Origin: Candidatus Binatia bacterium
Lineage (GTDB): Bacteria > Desulfobacterota_B > Binatia > UBA9968 > JAJDTQ01
Assembly (NCBI GenBank): GCA_022827045.1
Contig: JAJDTQ010000141.1
Coordinates: 1 to 43,724, forward strand
Length of the DNA: 43,724 bases
Direction: 5' to 3'
A program made the position numbers and the translations under genes. The notes beneath the pieces are model-generated. The model searched no databases. It saw only the letters and a list, made by a program, of their open reading frames with translations, and was not told the origin of the DNA. This document shows, in pieces, positions 1 through 7,110 of this stretch (positions within the stretch are counted from its first letter, which is position 1; each line of letters opens with the position of its first letter).

Positions 1-906
1 GCCGGCCCGCTGGATCTGGTAGTCGAGCCCGTTCTCCCCGCCCTCGCAGCCCACGAAGACATTGTCCAGCGTAGCGTACCGGCTGGGCTCATGCTCCGGA
101 TCGGGGCCGTGGTAGTTGCCGTGGGAGTTCCACTCCCCGAAGAAGCCGTGGGAGCGGTCCATGCGGTCCATCCAGAAGGTCAGCCAACCGGCGCCCCCTT
201 CCAGGAAGGCCACCCGCAGGTTGGGGAAGCGGTCGAACACGCCGTGATAGACCATCCCCGAGAACGCGATCATCAGGCTGAAGGGATGTCCCAGCCCAGC
301 GATGGGAACGAAGGCCTCAAGGGTGTCGAGGCCCATGCCGTGGTGGCAGCCGCCGTGCACCGCGAGCCCGCAACCCAGCCGTTCGGCCTCGGCATAGACG
401 TCCCAGTAGGCCTTGTGCCCCAGATCCATGGGCAACCCACGCGAGGGCAGCATGGCCCCGAGCATGCCCAACTCGGTGACCGCGCGGCGCAACTCCTTCA
501 CCGCCTCTTGCGGGTCCTGCAGCGGGATCAGTGCCATGCCCTTGAGCCGCGGGTTGTCCTTGATGTAGCGGTCGTGGAGCCAGCTGTTGTAGGCGTGGGC
601 CACCGCGCAGGCCCAGTCGGGCATGCTGATGTTGCCCATGGCGAGGCCCCAGGTGGGGTACAGCACGCTGCACTCGAACCCCGCCTCCTCCACGAACGAG
701 CGCCAGTCCTCGGGGGTCACGGGTTCGCCACCGCCGAAGGCGCCCTCGCTCAGGTACTTGAGCCCCAGGTGATGATGGTCCAGGGAGGGGAAGACCCGCG
801 TCAGGATGCGCTTGCTCGCCTGGCTGCGGTAGGGCTCCTCGATGTAATCGACGATGGATTCGTCCTCGATCACATGGCCGTCGGCATCGATGACGGGCAG
901 GCTCAT
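1..906 (-). CDS. Amidohydrolase family 2 (PF04909-type) metal-dependent hydrolase, C-terminus cut by window edge
   Basis: This is the first 302 codons of a gene reading leftward off the window. The protein begins MSLPVIDADGHVIEDES; the D-x-D-x-H stretch (about residues 7-11) fits the first metal-binding strand of the PF04909 TIM-barrel hydrolases and decarboxylases. Further in are LAVHGGCHH, YHGVFDRFPNLRVAFLEGG and FVGCEGGENGLDY, which match the usual later blocks of this family. The ATG at 906 has a strong AGGAGG site that starts right at the npdG stop codon, so the gap to npdG is only 13 bp and the two are very probably co-transcribed. This puts the hydrolase at the end of the F420 operon. 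Substrate unknown; family members act on cyclic or aromatic acids. No opposite-strand ORF here is credible. Confidence 0.85.
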   Translation of the reverse strand, partial: MSLPVIDADGHVIEDESIVDYIEEPYRSQASKRILTRVFPSLDHHHLGLKYLSEGAFGGGEPVTPEDWRSFVEEAGFECSVLYPTWGLAMGNISMPDWACAVAHAYNSWLHDRYIKDNPRLKGMALIPLQDPQEAVKELRRAVTELGMLGAMLPSRGLPMDLGHKAYWDVYAEAERLGCGLAVHGGCHHGMGLDTLEAFVPIAGLGHPFSLMIAFSGMVYHGVFDRFPNLRVAFLEGGAGWLTFWMDRMDRSHGFFGEWNSHGNYHGPDPEHEPSRYATLDNVFVGCEGGENGLDYQIQRAG

Positions 907-919
907 GGATCCGCCTCCT

Positions 920-1582
920 TTAGTGGATTCCGGTTATCCTGACGCTGGCGTGCTTCGACTTGTAGCGGCGGTTGAGGGCGATGAGCACGCCGGTGAGCCC
1001 CTCTACCACATAGGCGTTGGCCGCGGGGCCGGCGTCGAGCCCGGTGGCGCCGATACGCTCCAGCAGCTCGATGACGCGCTCCTTGGCCTCCCTGCTGTCG
1101 CCGCACACCAGGACGTCGCCCAGGGGTTCGTCCGGGGCGCCGAGGTCCAGCGCCGAGATGTTGTGCAGGGCGCCGATGACCGGGGTACCGTCGCCCAGGA
1201 TCTTCTGAGCCTCCAGCAACGCCGAGCCCGCCTCGGGCACGAACGGCCGGCCCTTGAGCAGCGGCACCACCGCGTCGATGACGATCTTCCCGCGCAGTTC
1301 CTCCGCCAGGTCGGTCACCATCTTTTCCTGGCCCTCGTACGGAACGGAGATGACGGCCAGCTCCGCTTCCCGCACGGCGTCGGCGTTGACCATGCCCTCG
1401 ACGAAGTTCGTGCCGAGCCGCTCGTTCAGGTCCTTGGCCGCGTCCGCGCCGCGTTGCGCGTCCCGCGAACCGATAAGGACCCGCACGCCGGGCCGCGCCA
1501 GGCGCCCAGCCAGGCCCATTCCCAGACTCCCGGTCCCTCCCACGATTGCGATTGAAATGGAATCTTGCATGTGAAGGCTCAT
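920..1582 (-). CDS. npdG: NADPH-dependent F420 reductase (F420H2:NADP+ oxidoreductase)
   Basis: The 220-residue product transfers hydride between F420 and NADP(H) in the cytoplasm and so supplies F420H2 to F420-dependent enzymes. The N-terminal Rossmann motif IAIVGGTGSLGMGLAGRLA is followed by VLIGSRDAQRG, where the Ser-Arg pair is the usual NADP 2'-phosphate contact. Later blocks (VISVPYEGQ, VIDAVVPL, ALHNISA, YVVEGLTGVLIALNRRYK) fit the family, and the length is normal. It lies downstream of cofE in the same direction, 115 bp apart with a hairpin repeat between, and just upstream of an amidohydrolase. The start is uncertain: ATG 1582 and ATG 1570 are both possible and neither has a clear ribosome site. 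Confidence 0.85.
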   Translation of the reverse strand: MSLHMQDSISIAIVGGTGSLGMGLAGRLARPGVRVLIGSRDAQRGADAAKDLNERLGTNFVEGMVNADAVREAELAVISVPYEGQEKMVTDLAEELRGKIVIDAVVPLLKGRPFVPEAGSALLEAQKILGDGTPVIGALHNISALDLGAPDEPLGDVLVCGDSREAKERVIELLERIGATGLDAGPAANAYVVEGLTGVLIALNRRYKSKHASVRITGIH

Positions 1583-1631
1583 AGCATGCCGGCGCCGGGT
1601 CCGACAAATAAGCGGGCTGCTTGCGGCGGGG

Positions 1632-1679
1632 CGCCCTCACCCCAACCCTCTCCCAGCGGGAGAGGGGGTTGGAGGGGCG
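1632..1679. repeat. GGGAGAGGG-type intergenic hairpin repeat
   Basis: The gap between cofE and npdG holds a perfect 9-bp stem, CCCTCTCCC (1646-1654) and GGGAGAGGG (1658-1666) with a 3-nt loop, flanked by CCCTCACCCC. The same motif recurs near 20165, 30175 and 35950. It is an interspersed extragenic palindrome and may fold in the cof mRNA ahead of npdG. Confidence 0.7.
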
Positions 1680-1697
1680 TATTCCGGGCACGGAACG

Positions 1698-2456
1698 CTA
1701 GTGGCCGCGGAACAGGTCGTCCTCGGCTGGGCGGATCAGCTCCCGCGCTGAGCCGTCTCCTTGAGGCAACTCGCAACCTCTGACGATGGCGGCAGGAACG
1801 TGGCTGGTCTTTCCCATGACCAGCTCCGCCGCTCCAGCGATCTGGTCGGCCACGGCGGTGACGGAGGCCTTGAGCTCGTATCCGTAAGGGTCCTTCCCGC
1901 CACGGTAGTCGATGAGCGGGCCGAAGCCGGCCACGCCGATGGCCACGTCGGTGGTGCCCAGGCGCCAGGGACGCCCGAACGTGTCGGTGATGAGGACGCC
2001 CACGGCGGCCCCGGTGAGCCCTTGTACCTCTTCCCGGATGCGCCGGGCGGAACCGTCGGGGTCCTTGGGCAGCAGCAGGGCCCGCTCCACGCCGATGTTC
2101 GACAGGTCGATGCCGGCATTGGCGCACACGAAGCCGTGATGGGTTTCCACGACGATGGTGCTGCGGCCCTTGGCCACGATGCGGCGGCTCTCCCCCAGGA
2201 TAAGCTCCAGCAGACGCGGATCCTTGCCGTCGAGCTCGGCCGAGAGCCGCGAAGCCCCAACGGACGGCTTTACGGTGCGGAGGTCCACGGCGCGGCCTTC
2301 GGACTTGGACACGATCTTCTGCGCCAGCACCAGGACGTCGCCGGGCAACAGCGTGACTCCCAGCCGCGCGCACGCCTCCACCACGAGGCTCCCCAGCGCG
2401 TCGCCGGGCGCGATCTCGCCGAGGCCCTCTACGCCGATGATCTCAAGGCGCCGCAT
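1698..2456 (-). CDS. cofE: Coenzyme F420-0:L-glutamate ligase
   Basis: CofE adds gamma-linked glutamates to F420-0 using GTP and is the last step in making F420-n. The 252-residue protein starts MRRLEIIGVEGLGEIAPGD and contains LLPGDVLVLAQKIVSKSEGR, GFVCANAGIDLSN and ITDTFGRPWRLGTTDVAIGVAGF, all diagnostic of the CofE/FbiB N-terminal fold, followed by YELKASVTAVADQIAGAAELVMGK. It is a stand-alone CofE, without the C-terminal flavin-binding domain of actinobacterial FbiB. I chose the ATG at 2456 because the alignable protein begins there; the open frame continues upstream only as low-complexity sequence that overlaps the cofC 3' end. The gap to cofC is 52 bp. Confidence 0.93.
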   Translation of the reverse strand: MRRLEIIGVEGLGEIAPGDALGSLVVEACARLGVTLLPGDVLVLAQKIVSKSEGRAVDLRTVKPSVGASRLSAELDGKDPRLLELILGESRRIVAKGRSTIVVETHHGFVCANAGIDLSNIGVERALLLPKDPDGSARRIREEVQGLTGAAVGVLITDTFGRPWRLGTTDVAIGVAGFGPLIDYRGGKDPYGYELKASVTAVADQIAGAAELVMGKTSHVPAAIVRGCELPQGDGSARELIRPAEDDLFRGH

Positions 2457-2508
2457 CAACCTGCATACTGCATGAACGGGAAACGATGATGGCGCGGGCG
2501 GGCGGCCG

Positions 2509-3186
2509 TCAACCCGCCTTGGCGAAGAAGCTGCTGCCATTGTCCTTCATGGCCGCAAGGCGATCATGGGTGCGTCCGCTCTCCAGCCGGCAAATGAGCT
2601 GCTCAAGATCGGCAGGCTCGTCGATGTCCAACGCGATCCGTGAGTTCTCAAGCACCTTGACGGAGGCGCCACGGGCTCCCGCTTCGTCCAGATGATAGCG
2701 GAAGCTGTCGTGGCCGAAGCGGAGCCGGAGCACGTCCGGGGGCGCCAGCAGCAGCGCGTTGGTACCCATGCGATCGTGCGAGGGTACCAGAACGGCAAGG
2801 GGCGGCTCCGGGTTGGCGGGAACCGCTTCGAGCACGGACTCCACGTCCTCGGCGCGCAGCAGGGGGATGTCCCCCGGCAGGACCAGGGCGGCGTCCATGT
2901 CCGCCGCTCTCATCACGTCGAGGGCGAAGTGAACCGCATCGGTCTCACCCGTCTCTTCGCGTTCCCGGATAACCTCGACACTCAGAGCCGAAACCCAGTC
3001 CACCACCTCGGGCGAGCCGGTGACCACATACATCCGGTGGATTCCCGCGGCCCGGGTCACCTCCACCAGCACATCGTGCACCATGGCCTTCATCAGCTCC
3101 GAGCGTTCAGGCCCGCTGAGACGCGAGGAAAGCCGCTGCTTGGCTCCTTCGAAACCCTTGACCGGAATGAGCGCGCCAACCTTCAT
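2509..3186 (-). CDS. cofC: 2-phospho-L-lactate / phosphoenolpyruvate guanylyltransferase
   Basis: CofC (FbiD in mycobacteria) activates a three-carbon phosphate, 2-phospholactate or phosphoenolpyruvate, with GTP for transfer to Fo by CofD. The 225-residue product starts MKVGALIPVKGFEGAKQRLS, the N-terminal nucleotide-binding motif. It has ALVLPGDIPLLRAEDVE (the P-G-D-I-P metal site) and GTNALLLAPPDVLRLRFGHDSF, typical of the family. Sequence alone does not tell me which substrate it prefers. The start could instead be the in-frame ATG at 3204, which has a nearby AGGTG. A 130-bp non-coding gap separates it from cofD, unusual for this otherwise tight operon. Confidence 0.9.
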   Translation of the reverse strand: MKVGALIPVKGFEGAKQRLSSRLSGPERSELMKAMVHDVLVEVTRAAGIHRMYVVTGSPEVVDWVSALSVEVIREREETGETDAVHFALDVMRAADMDAALVLPGDIPLLRAEDVESVLEAVPANPEPPLAVLVPSHDRMGTNALLLAPPDVLRLRFGHDSFRYHLDEAGARGASVKVLENSRIALDIDEPADLEQLICRLESGRTHDRLAAMKDNGSSFFAKAG

Positions 3187-3316
3187 GATCGAACAGAAAT
3201 CCATAGCACCTGACCGGAAAATTTTGAATCGTGTCGATCCCTGGACGGACCCACCCCTTCCTGAATCCCGGATAAAGTCAGAGATAACGAATGCGGGGGC
3301 CGGGATGACGTCCGGA

Positions 3317-4279
3317 TCAGGGCGGGGTCGACAGGGAGAGGAGTTGCAGCAGCTCCCGGGCCAGCCGCTTCTTGTCGTCGAGGGTGTCCATGCGGATGGA
3401 CGTGGCACGTACCTCGATGTCGAGCTGCTCGATGGCGGGTTGCAGGTCGCGGTCCTCCGAATCAATGACCAGCACGTCCACGAAATCCCGGTAGGCCGCG
3501 GCAAGCCCGGTCACCGACGCCTCCACGCCCAGCGTGGCCATGAGCTTGTGGGCCGGGCCGCTGAAGGAGCGCCCCTGGACCATGGGGCTGACGGCCGCCA
3601 CCTTGGCGGGTGTCTCCCGCAGCGCCGCGCGCACGCCGGGTACCGCGAGGATGGGGCCGATGCTGGTGGCCGGGTTGCTGGGGCACACAACCACCAGGGC
3701 AGCGCCGTGGATGGCCTCGAGCAAGCCCGACGACGGCCCGCAGGTTTCGATGCCCCGGTAGCGCAAGCTCAGGACCTCCGGCTGCCAGCGCGCCTTGACG
3801 AAATACTCCTGGAAGGAAAGCTCCCCCGCCGAAGTGGACAGCCGGGTCTCCACCCGCTGGTCGGACATGGGCAGCACGGTGGACTTCACTTTCAGCGCTC
3901 GGCACAGCGCGGCGGTGACGCGCGACAGCGGCTGCCCCTCGGCCAGGAGGCGCGTGCGGGTCAGGTGGGTGGCGATGTCCCGGTCGCCCAGATGAAACCA
4001 GGTCTCGCCGCCCAGCCGTTGGAGCTGGTCCAGCACGGCAAAGGTATCGTCGCGGATACCCCAGCCCCTGGCGGGATCGATGAGGCCGGCGAGGGTGTAG
4101 ACGATGGTGTCGACGTCGGGGGATACGTGAAGGCCGTGCACCACCGAATCGTCGGCGGTGTTGCACACCACCACCAAGTCTTCGGGTGCGGTCTCCTCGT
4201 GGAAGCCCAGGACGAGCTTTGCGCCGCCGGTGCCTCCCGTGAGGAGGACGAGTGTCCCGGAACTGGAGTCCCTGGACAC
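3317..4279 (-). CDS. cofD: 2-phospho-L-lactate transferase (Fo to F420-0)
   Basis: CofD moves the guanylyl-activated phospholactyl or phosphoenolpyruvyl group onto Fo. The 320-residue protein has the N-terminal LVLLTGGTGGAKLVLGF motif, then VVCNTADDSVVHGLHVSPDVDTIVY and GWGIRDDTFAVLDQL, which form the GDP and Fo sites in CofD/FbiA. Later VVVCPSNPATSIGPILAV and AVSPMVQGRSFSGPAHKLM are also characteristic. The start is a GTG at 4279, ten bases after the cofH stop, with GGGGGA as ribosome site. No ATG lies nearby. Confidence 0.93.
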   Translation of the reverse strand: MSRDSSSGTLVLLTGGTGGAKLVLGFHEETAPEDLVVVCNTADDSVVHGLHVSPDVDTIVYTLAGLIDPARGWGIRDDTFAVLDQLQRLGGETWFHLGDRDIATHLTRTRLLAEGQPLSRVTAALCRALKVKSTVLPMSDQRVETRLSTSAGELSFQEYFVKARWQPEVLSLRYRGIETCGPSSGLLEAIHGAALVVVCPSNPATSIGPILAVPGVRAALRETPAKVAAVSPMVQGRSFSGPAHKLMATLGVEASVTGLAAAYRDFVDVLVIDSEDRDLQPAIEQLDIEVRATSIRMDTLDDKKRLARELLQLLSLSTPP

Positions 4280-4289
4280 CGCTGTCCCC

Positions 4290-5534
4290 CTACAGGCCGG
4301 CGGCCGTCTGGTCCGTCACGCCCACGGCAGGCGCGAGATCGCTGGCGAGGACCTCCGGCCCGTCGTCCCACGTTCGCAGGATCTCGTAGCCCGTGGCACG
4401 CTCCGCGGGGATGCGGTTGATCTCGCGGATCAGCGAGCGGAACTCGTGGGGCCAGATCATCTGCCCCTCGGTGGAGCCGGCCAGCCGCGAGATGCTCTCT
4501 TCCATTAGCGTGCCGCCGAAGTCGTTGGCGCCGGAGCGGAGGCAGAGCTGCGACATCGGCCGTCCCATCTTCACCCACGAGACCTGTACGTTGGGAATGC
4601 TGTCGTTGAGCAGCACCCGCGCCAGGGCGTGGACCCGGATGTCCTCCTCCTCCGTGGGGCCGGGCCGCGCCAGTCCCTGGGCGTAGAGCGCGGTGTTCTC
4701 GTGCACGAACCCGAGCGGGACGAACTCCGTGAAGCCGCCGGTTTCCTTCTGGATGTCCCGCAGCAGCAGCATGTGGTTCACCCAGTGGCGGCCGTCCTCC
4801 CGGTGGCCGTACATCATGGTGGAGGTGGTGAAGATGCCCACCTCGTGGGCGGTGCGGATCACCCGCATCCACTGCTCGGTGCTGACCTTGTTCTTCGACA
4901 GCACCATCCGCACCTCGTCGTCGAGGATCTCCGCGGCCGTGCCCGGCACGCTGTCGAGGCCGGCGTCACGCAGCATCCGCAGGTAGTCGTCCAGCGGCAT
5001 GCCGGTGAGCTCCACGCCGTAGGTGATCTCCATGGGCGAGTAGGCGTGGATGTGGATGCCGGGAACGCGGGAGCGGATGGACTGCAAGAGGTCCCGGTAA
5101 TAGAAGGGCGTCATGCCGCGCGGCAGGCCGCCCTGCATGCAGATCTCGGTGGCGCCGCGGTTCCACGCGTCCTCGGCCTTGTCCGCCACCTCTTCCAGCG
5201 AGTGGTCCCAGCTCCCGGCCTTGTTGGGGCCGGTGTGGAACGCGCAGAACTTGCAGCCGACGTAGCACACGTTGGTGAAGTTGATGTTGCGGCACACCAC
5301 GTAGGTGACGCGGTCGCCCACCTTGGCCTGCCGCATCAGGTCGGCCGTGACCGCCAGGGCGGCGAGCTCGTCGCCGTCCACCTCCGACAGCGCGAAACCT
5401 TCCTCACGGGTGATCTCGCGGCCCTCCAGGGCGCGCTCCAGGATTCCTGCGACTCGATCCTCGATGCGAGGCAACAGCCGGTTCAGCCGCTCGGCCCCGT
5501 CGTCATAATCGAACATCGCTTCGATGTGGCTCAT
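4290..5534 (-). CDS. cofH: Fo synthase subunit 2, radical SAM (5-amino-6-(D-ribitylamino)uracil:tyrosine 4-hydroxyphenyl transferase)
   Basis: CofH joins tyrosine-derived 4-hydroxybenzyl to the ribityl-diaminouracil precursor, after which CofG closes the deazaflavin ring to give Fo. The 414-residue protein has the radical-SAM cysteines C90-x3-C94-x2-C97 in NVCYVGCKFCAFHT, then EICMQGGLPRGMTPFYY, HIHAYSPMEI, DSVPGTAAEILDDEVR and EFVPLGFVHENTALY, all typical of CofH/MqnC-type enzymes. The flanking cof genes favour CofH. I placed the start at ATG 5534 because GGAGG sits five bases upstream; the frame could extend to a TTG at 5555. It overlaps the cofG 3' end by 32 bp, so the two may be translationally coupled. 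Confidence 0.93.
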   Translation of the reverse strand: MSHIEAMFDYDDGAERLNRLLPRIEDRVAGILERALEGREITREEGFALSEVDGDELAALAVTADLMRQAKVGDRVTYVVCRNINFTNVCYVGCKFCAFHTGPNKAGSWDHSLEEVADKAEDAWNRGATEICMQGGLPRGMTPFYYRDLLQSIRSRVPGIHIHAYSPMEITYGVELTGMPLDDYLRMLRDAGLDSVPGTAAEILDDEVRMVLSKNKVSTEQWMRVIRTAHEVGIFTTSTMMYGHREDGRHWVNHMLLLRDIQKETGGFTEFVPLGFVHENTALYAQGLARPGPTEEEDIRVHALARVLLNDSIPNVQVSWVKMGRPMSQLCLRSGANDFGGTLMEESISRLAGSTEGQMIWPHEFRSLIREINRIPAERATGYEILRTWDDGPEVLASDLAPAVGVTDQTAAGL

Positions 5535-6714
5535 GGTATCCTCCAGCCGCGACAAGACCGTCCTCGCCGCACAACCTCTCTACGTAGGGGATCAACTCGG
5601 GCGCGATGAACCGTTCCGCCCGGGCGATGTATTCGGGATAGACGGGGAGCCGCGGCCTCAACGTGAAGCCGGCCGCCGCTGTCCGCCGCGCAAGCTCCTC
5701 CAGCTCGGGCCAGGGAGCTTCGGGGTTGATGAAGTCGCGGGTGACGGGGGACACGCCGCCCCAGTCGTTGATGCCCGCGTTCAGGTACCACTCGTAGCAT
5801 TCCGGCGTCAGGTTGGGCGGCGCCTGGACGTTCATGTCGCCGCCCAGGATCAACCGCGCCAGGGCGATGGTCCTGGCCTCCTCGGCGTAGTCCGCGTGTG
5901 GTTGGTCACGCATGGGAATCTCGGGCTTCACGCGGAAGTTCTGCACGATCACTTCCTGGATGTGGCCGTAGCGCTCATGCAGCTCCCGGATGGCGTACAG
6001 CGACGCGATGCGCTCCTCCCAAGTCTCGCCGATACCGATGAGGATCCCGGTGGTGAAAGGGATACGCAACCGACCCGCCTCCGCCAGGGTCCGGAGCCGC
6101 GCCGCCGGCTTCTTGTCGGGAGCCTCGGCATGGGGGCCGCCGGGTTCCGTGAGGCGCTCGCTGACGTTTTCCAGCATGAGCCCCATGCTCACGTTGACCC
6201 GCCGCAGCCGCTCCAGGTCGGCGCGGGCCATGAGGCCAGGGTTTGCGTGGGGCAGCAACCCGGTCTCTTCCAGCACCACGCGGCAGGCGTCGTACAGGTA
6301 TTCCAGCGTCCTGCGGTAGCCTCCTTGCGCAAGGAACTCCCGCATCTCGGGATAGATCGCTTCCGGCTTGTCGCCCAGGCTGAACAGCACCTCGGTGCAG
6401 CCCATGGCCCCGGCCCGCCGCACCGTCTCCAGCACCTCGTCCAGCGACAGAGTCTTGGCACCGTCCTCCCCGGGCGCCTTGCGGAAGGTGCAATAGCCGC
6501 AGAAGTCGCGGCAGAGATTGGTCAGCGGAATGAAGACCTTGGGGGAGAAGGTGACGGTCCGGCCCTTGTGCCGGTCGCGCAACTCCGCGGCCGCTTGAAG
6601 CAGCGCCGTGAACTCATCCCCCTCGACACTGGACAGCAGGAGGGCGTCGCCCGGCGCTAAGGTCCCGCCAGCAAGACATTCCTTCAGCAGTCGTGGGACT
6701 CGGCGCGTCGTCAT
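5503..6714 (-). CDS. cofG: Fo synthase subunit 1, radical SAM (7,8-didemethyl-8-hydroxy-5-deazariboflavin synthase)
   Basis: CofG is the second radical-SAM half of Fo synthase. The 403-residue protein carries C68-x3-C72-x2-C75 in NLCRDFCGYCTF, followed by EVLFSLGDKPEAIYPEM, TGLLPHANPGLM, MGLMLENVSERL, FTTGILIGIGETWEERI and EVIVQNFRVKPEIPM, hallmarks of CofG. It is separate from cofH, as in archaea and cyanobacteria and unlike the fused FbiC of actinobacteria. ATG 6714 is preferred over an in-frame TTG at 6765. It is the first gene of the minus-strand F420 operon, and a possible promoter lies just upstream. Confidence 0.93.
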   Translation of the reverse strand: MTTRRVPRLLKECLAGGTLAPGDALLLSSVEGDEFTALLQAAAELRDRHKGRTVTFSPKVFIPLTNLCRDFCGYCTFRKAPGEDGAKTLSLDEVLETVRRAGAMGCTEVLFSLGDKPEAIYPEMREFLAQGGYRRTLEYLYDACRVVLEETGLLPHANPGLMARADLERLRRVNVSMGLMLENVSERLTEPGGPHAEAPDKKPAARLRTLAEAGRLRIPFTTGILIGIGETWEERIASLYAIRELHERYGHIQEVIVQNFRVKPEIPMRDQPHADYAEEARTIALARLILGGDMNVQAPPNLTPECYEWYLNAGINDWGGVSPVTRDFINPEAPWPELEELARRTAAAGFTLRPRLPVYPEYIARAERFIAPELIPYVERLCGEDGLVAAGGYHEPHRSDVRL

Positions 6715-6736
6715 TGGCCAAACGCTCAAGATGGTC

Positions 6737-6765
6737 TGAATAACGGATAAGGGTTGACAGGTCAA
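6737..6765 (-). promoter_or_regulatory. Possible promoter and palindrome upstream of cofG
   Basis: On the minus strand TTGACC (6760-6765) and TATTCA (6737-6742) are spaced by 17 bp, giving a leader of about 16 nt before the cofG ATG. The -10 match is weak. The -35 lies in a near-palindrome TTGACAGGTCAA (6754-6765), which could bind a dimeric regulator of the F420 operon. Confidence 0.4.
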
Positions 6766-6850
6766 CTAGCTTGCTGTTCCCATCCCGGGTATGGAAGGGT
6801 CTTGCATTTTGGCCGCAGATGAAGGAAATTTTCTTCCTAATCCAACGCCC

Positions 6851-6870
6851 GTCTCCGGCGTAACGGAGAC
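6851..6870 (+). promoter_or_regulatory. Hairpin directly upstream of the small ORF's ribosome site
   Basis: GTCTCCG and CGGAGAC pair as a perfect 7-bp stem around a 6-nt loop, ending one base before AAGGAG, the ribosome site of the ORF at 6884. Its position suggests translational control of that ORF, but a chance hairpin is possible. Confidence 0.4.
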
Positions 6871-6883
6871 AAGGAGTCCGTCA

Positions 6884-7006
6884 ATGTCAGATGACCCACA
6901 AGATGACAGTAAGCCTCCGTCGCGTATTTCACCCCTGAAGGCTCTCATCGCCCTCCCCTGCTTCCTCAACGTCTCGATTGGTCCACCGGGACCCATGTGC
7001 CCCTAG
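6884..7006 (+). CDS. Putative 40-residue peptide, unknown function
   Basis: An ATG at 6884 is preceded by AAGGAG at 7-nt spacing and opens a 40-codon frame ending TAG. The peptide starts MSDDPQDDSKPPSRISPLK, is acidic and polar at first, then hydrophobic (ALIALPCFLNV), and ends IGPPGPMCP with two cysteines. I do not recognise a family. It is divergent from cofG and upstream of the CBS-domain gene. A hairpin precedes its ribosome site and a GC-rich hairpin with a T-rich tail follows it (7027-7063), so it looks like a self-contained small transcription unit. It could be a regulatory peptide, a leader peptide, or a precursor of a modified peptide, but no modifying enzyme apart from the cof radical-SAM proteins is near. 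Codons upstream of 6884 in the same frame are not convincing. Confidence 0.45.
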   Translation: MSDDPQDDSKPPSRISPLKALIALPCFLNVSIGPPGPMCP

Positions 7007-7026
7007 AGTGAACTGAACGTCCGCGG

Positions 7027-7063
7027 GAATTCTCCGCGCCCGGCTCGTCCGGGGGCGGGATTC
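7027..7063 (+). terminator. Possible intrinsic terminator after the small ORF
   Basis: An outer GAAT/ATTC pair encloses a 10-bp stem (7034-7043 with 7049-7058, one mismatch) and a 5-nt loop. TTCTTCATTGCCCTTTT follows. It could end the small ORF's transcript before the gene at 7111. The T-tract is imperfect. Confidence 0.45.
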
Positions 7064-7110
7064 TTCATTGCCCTTTTGCGTCCCGGCATTCCCGGACGGG
7101 AGATTGATTC

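Noticed and set aside
91..942. Long plus-strand open frame opposite the amidohydrolase
   Set aside because: It is antisense to a gene with a clear family match and has the low-complexity composition of a GC-rich shadow frame.
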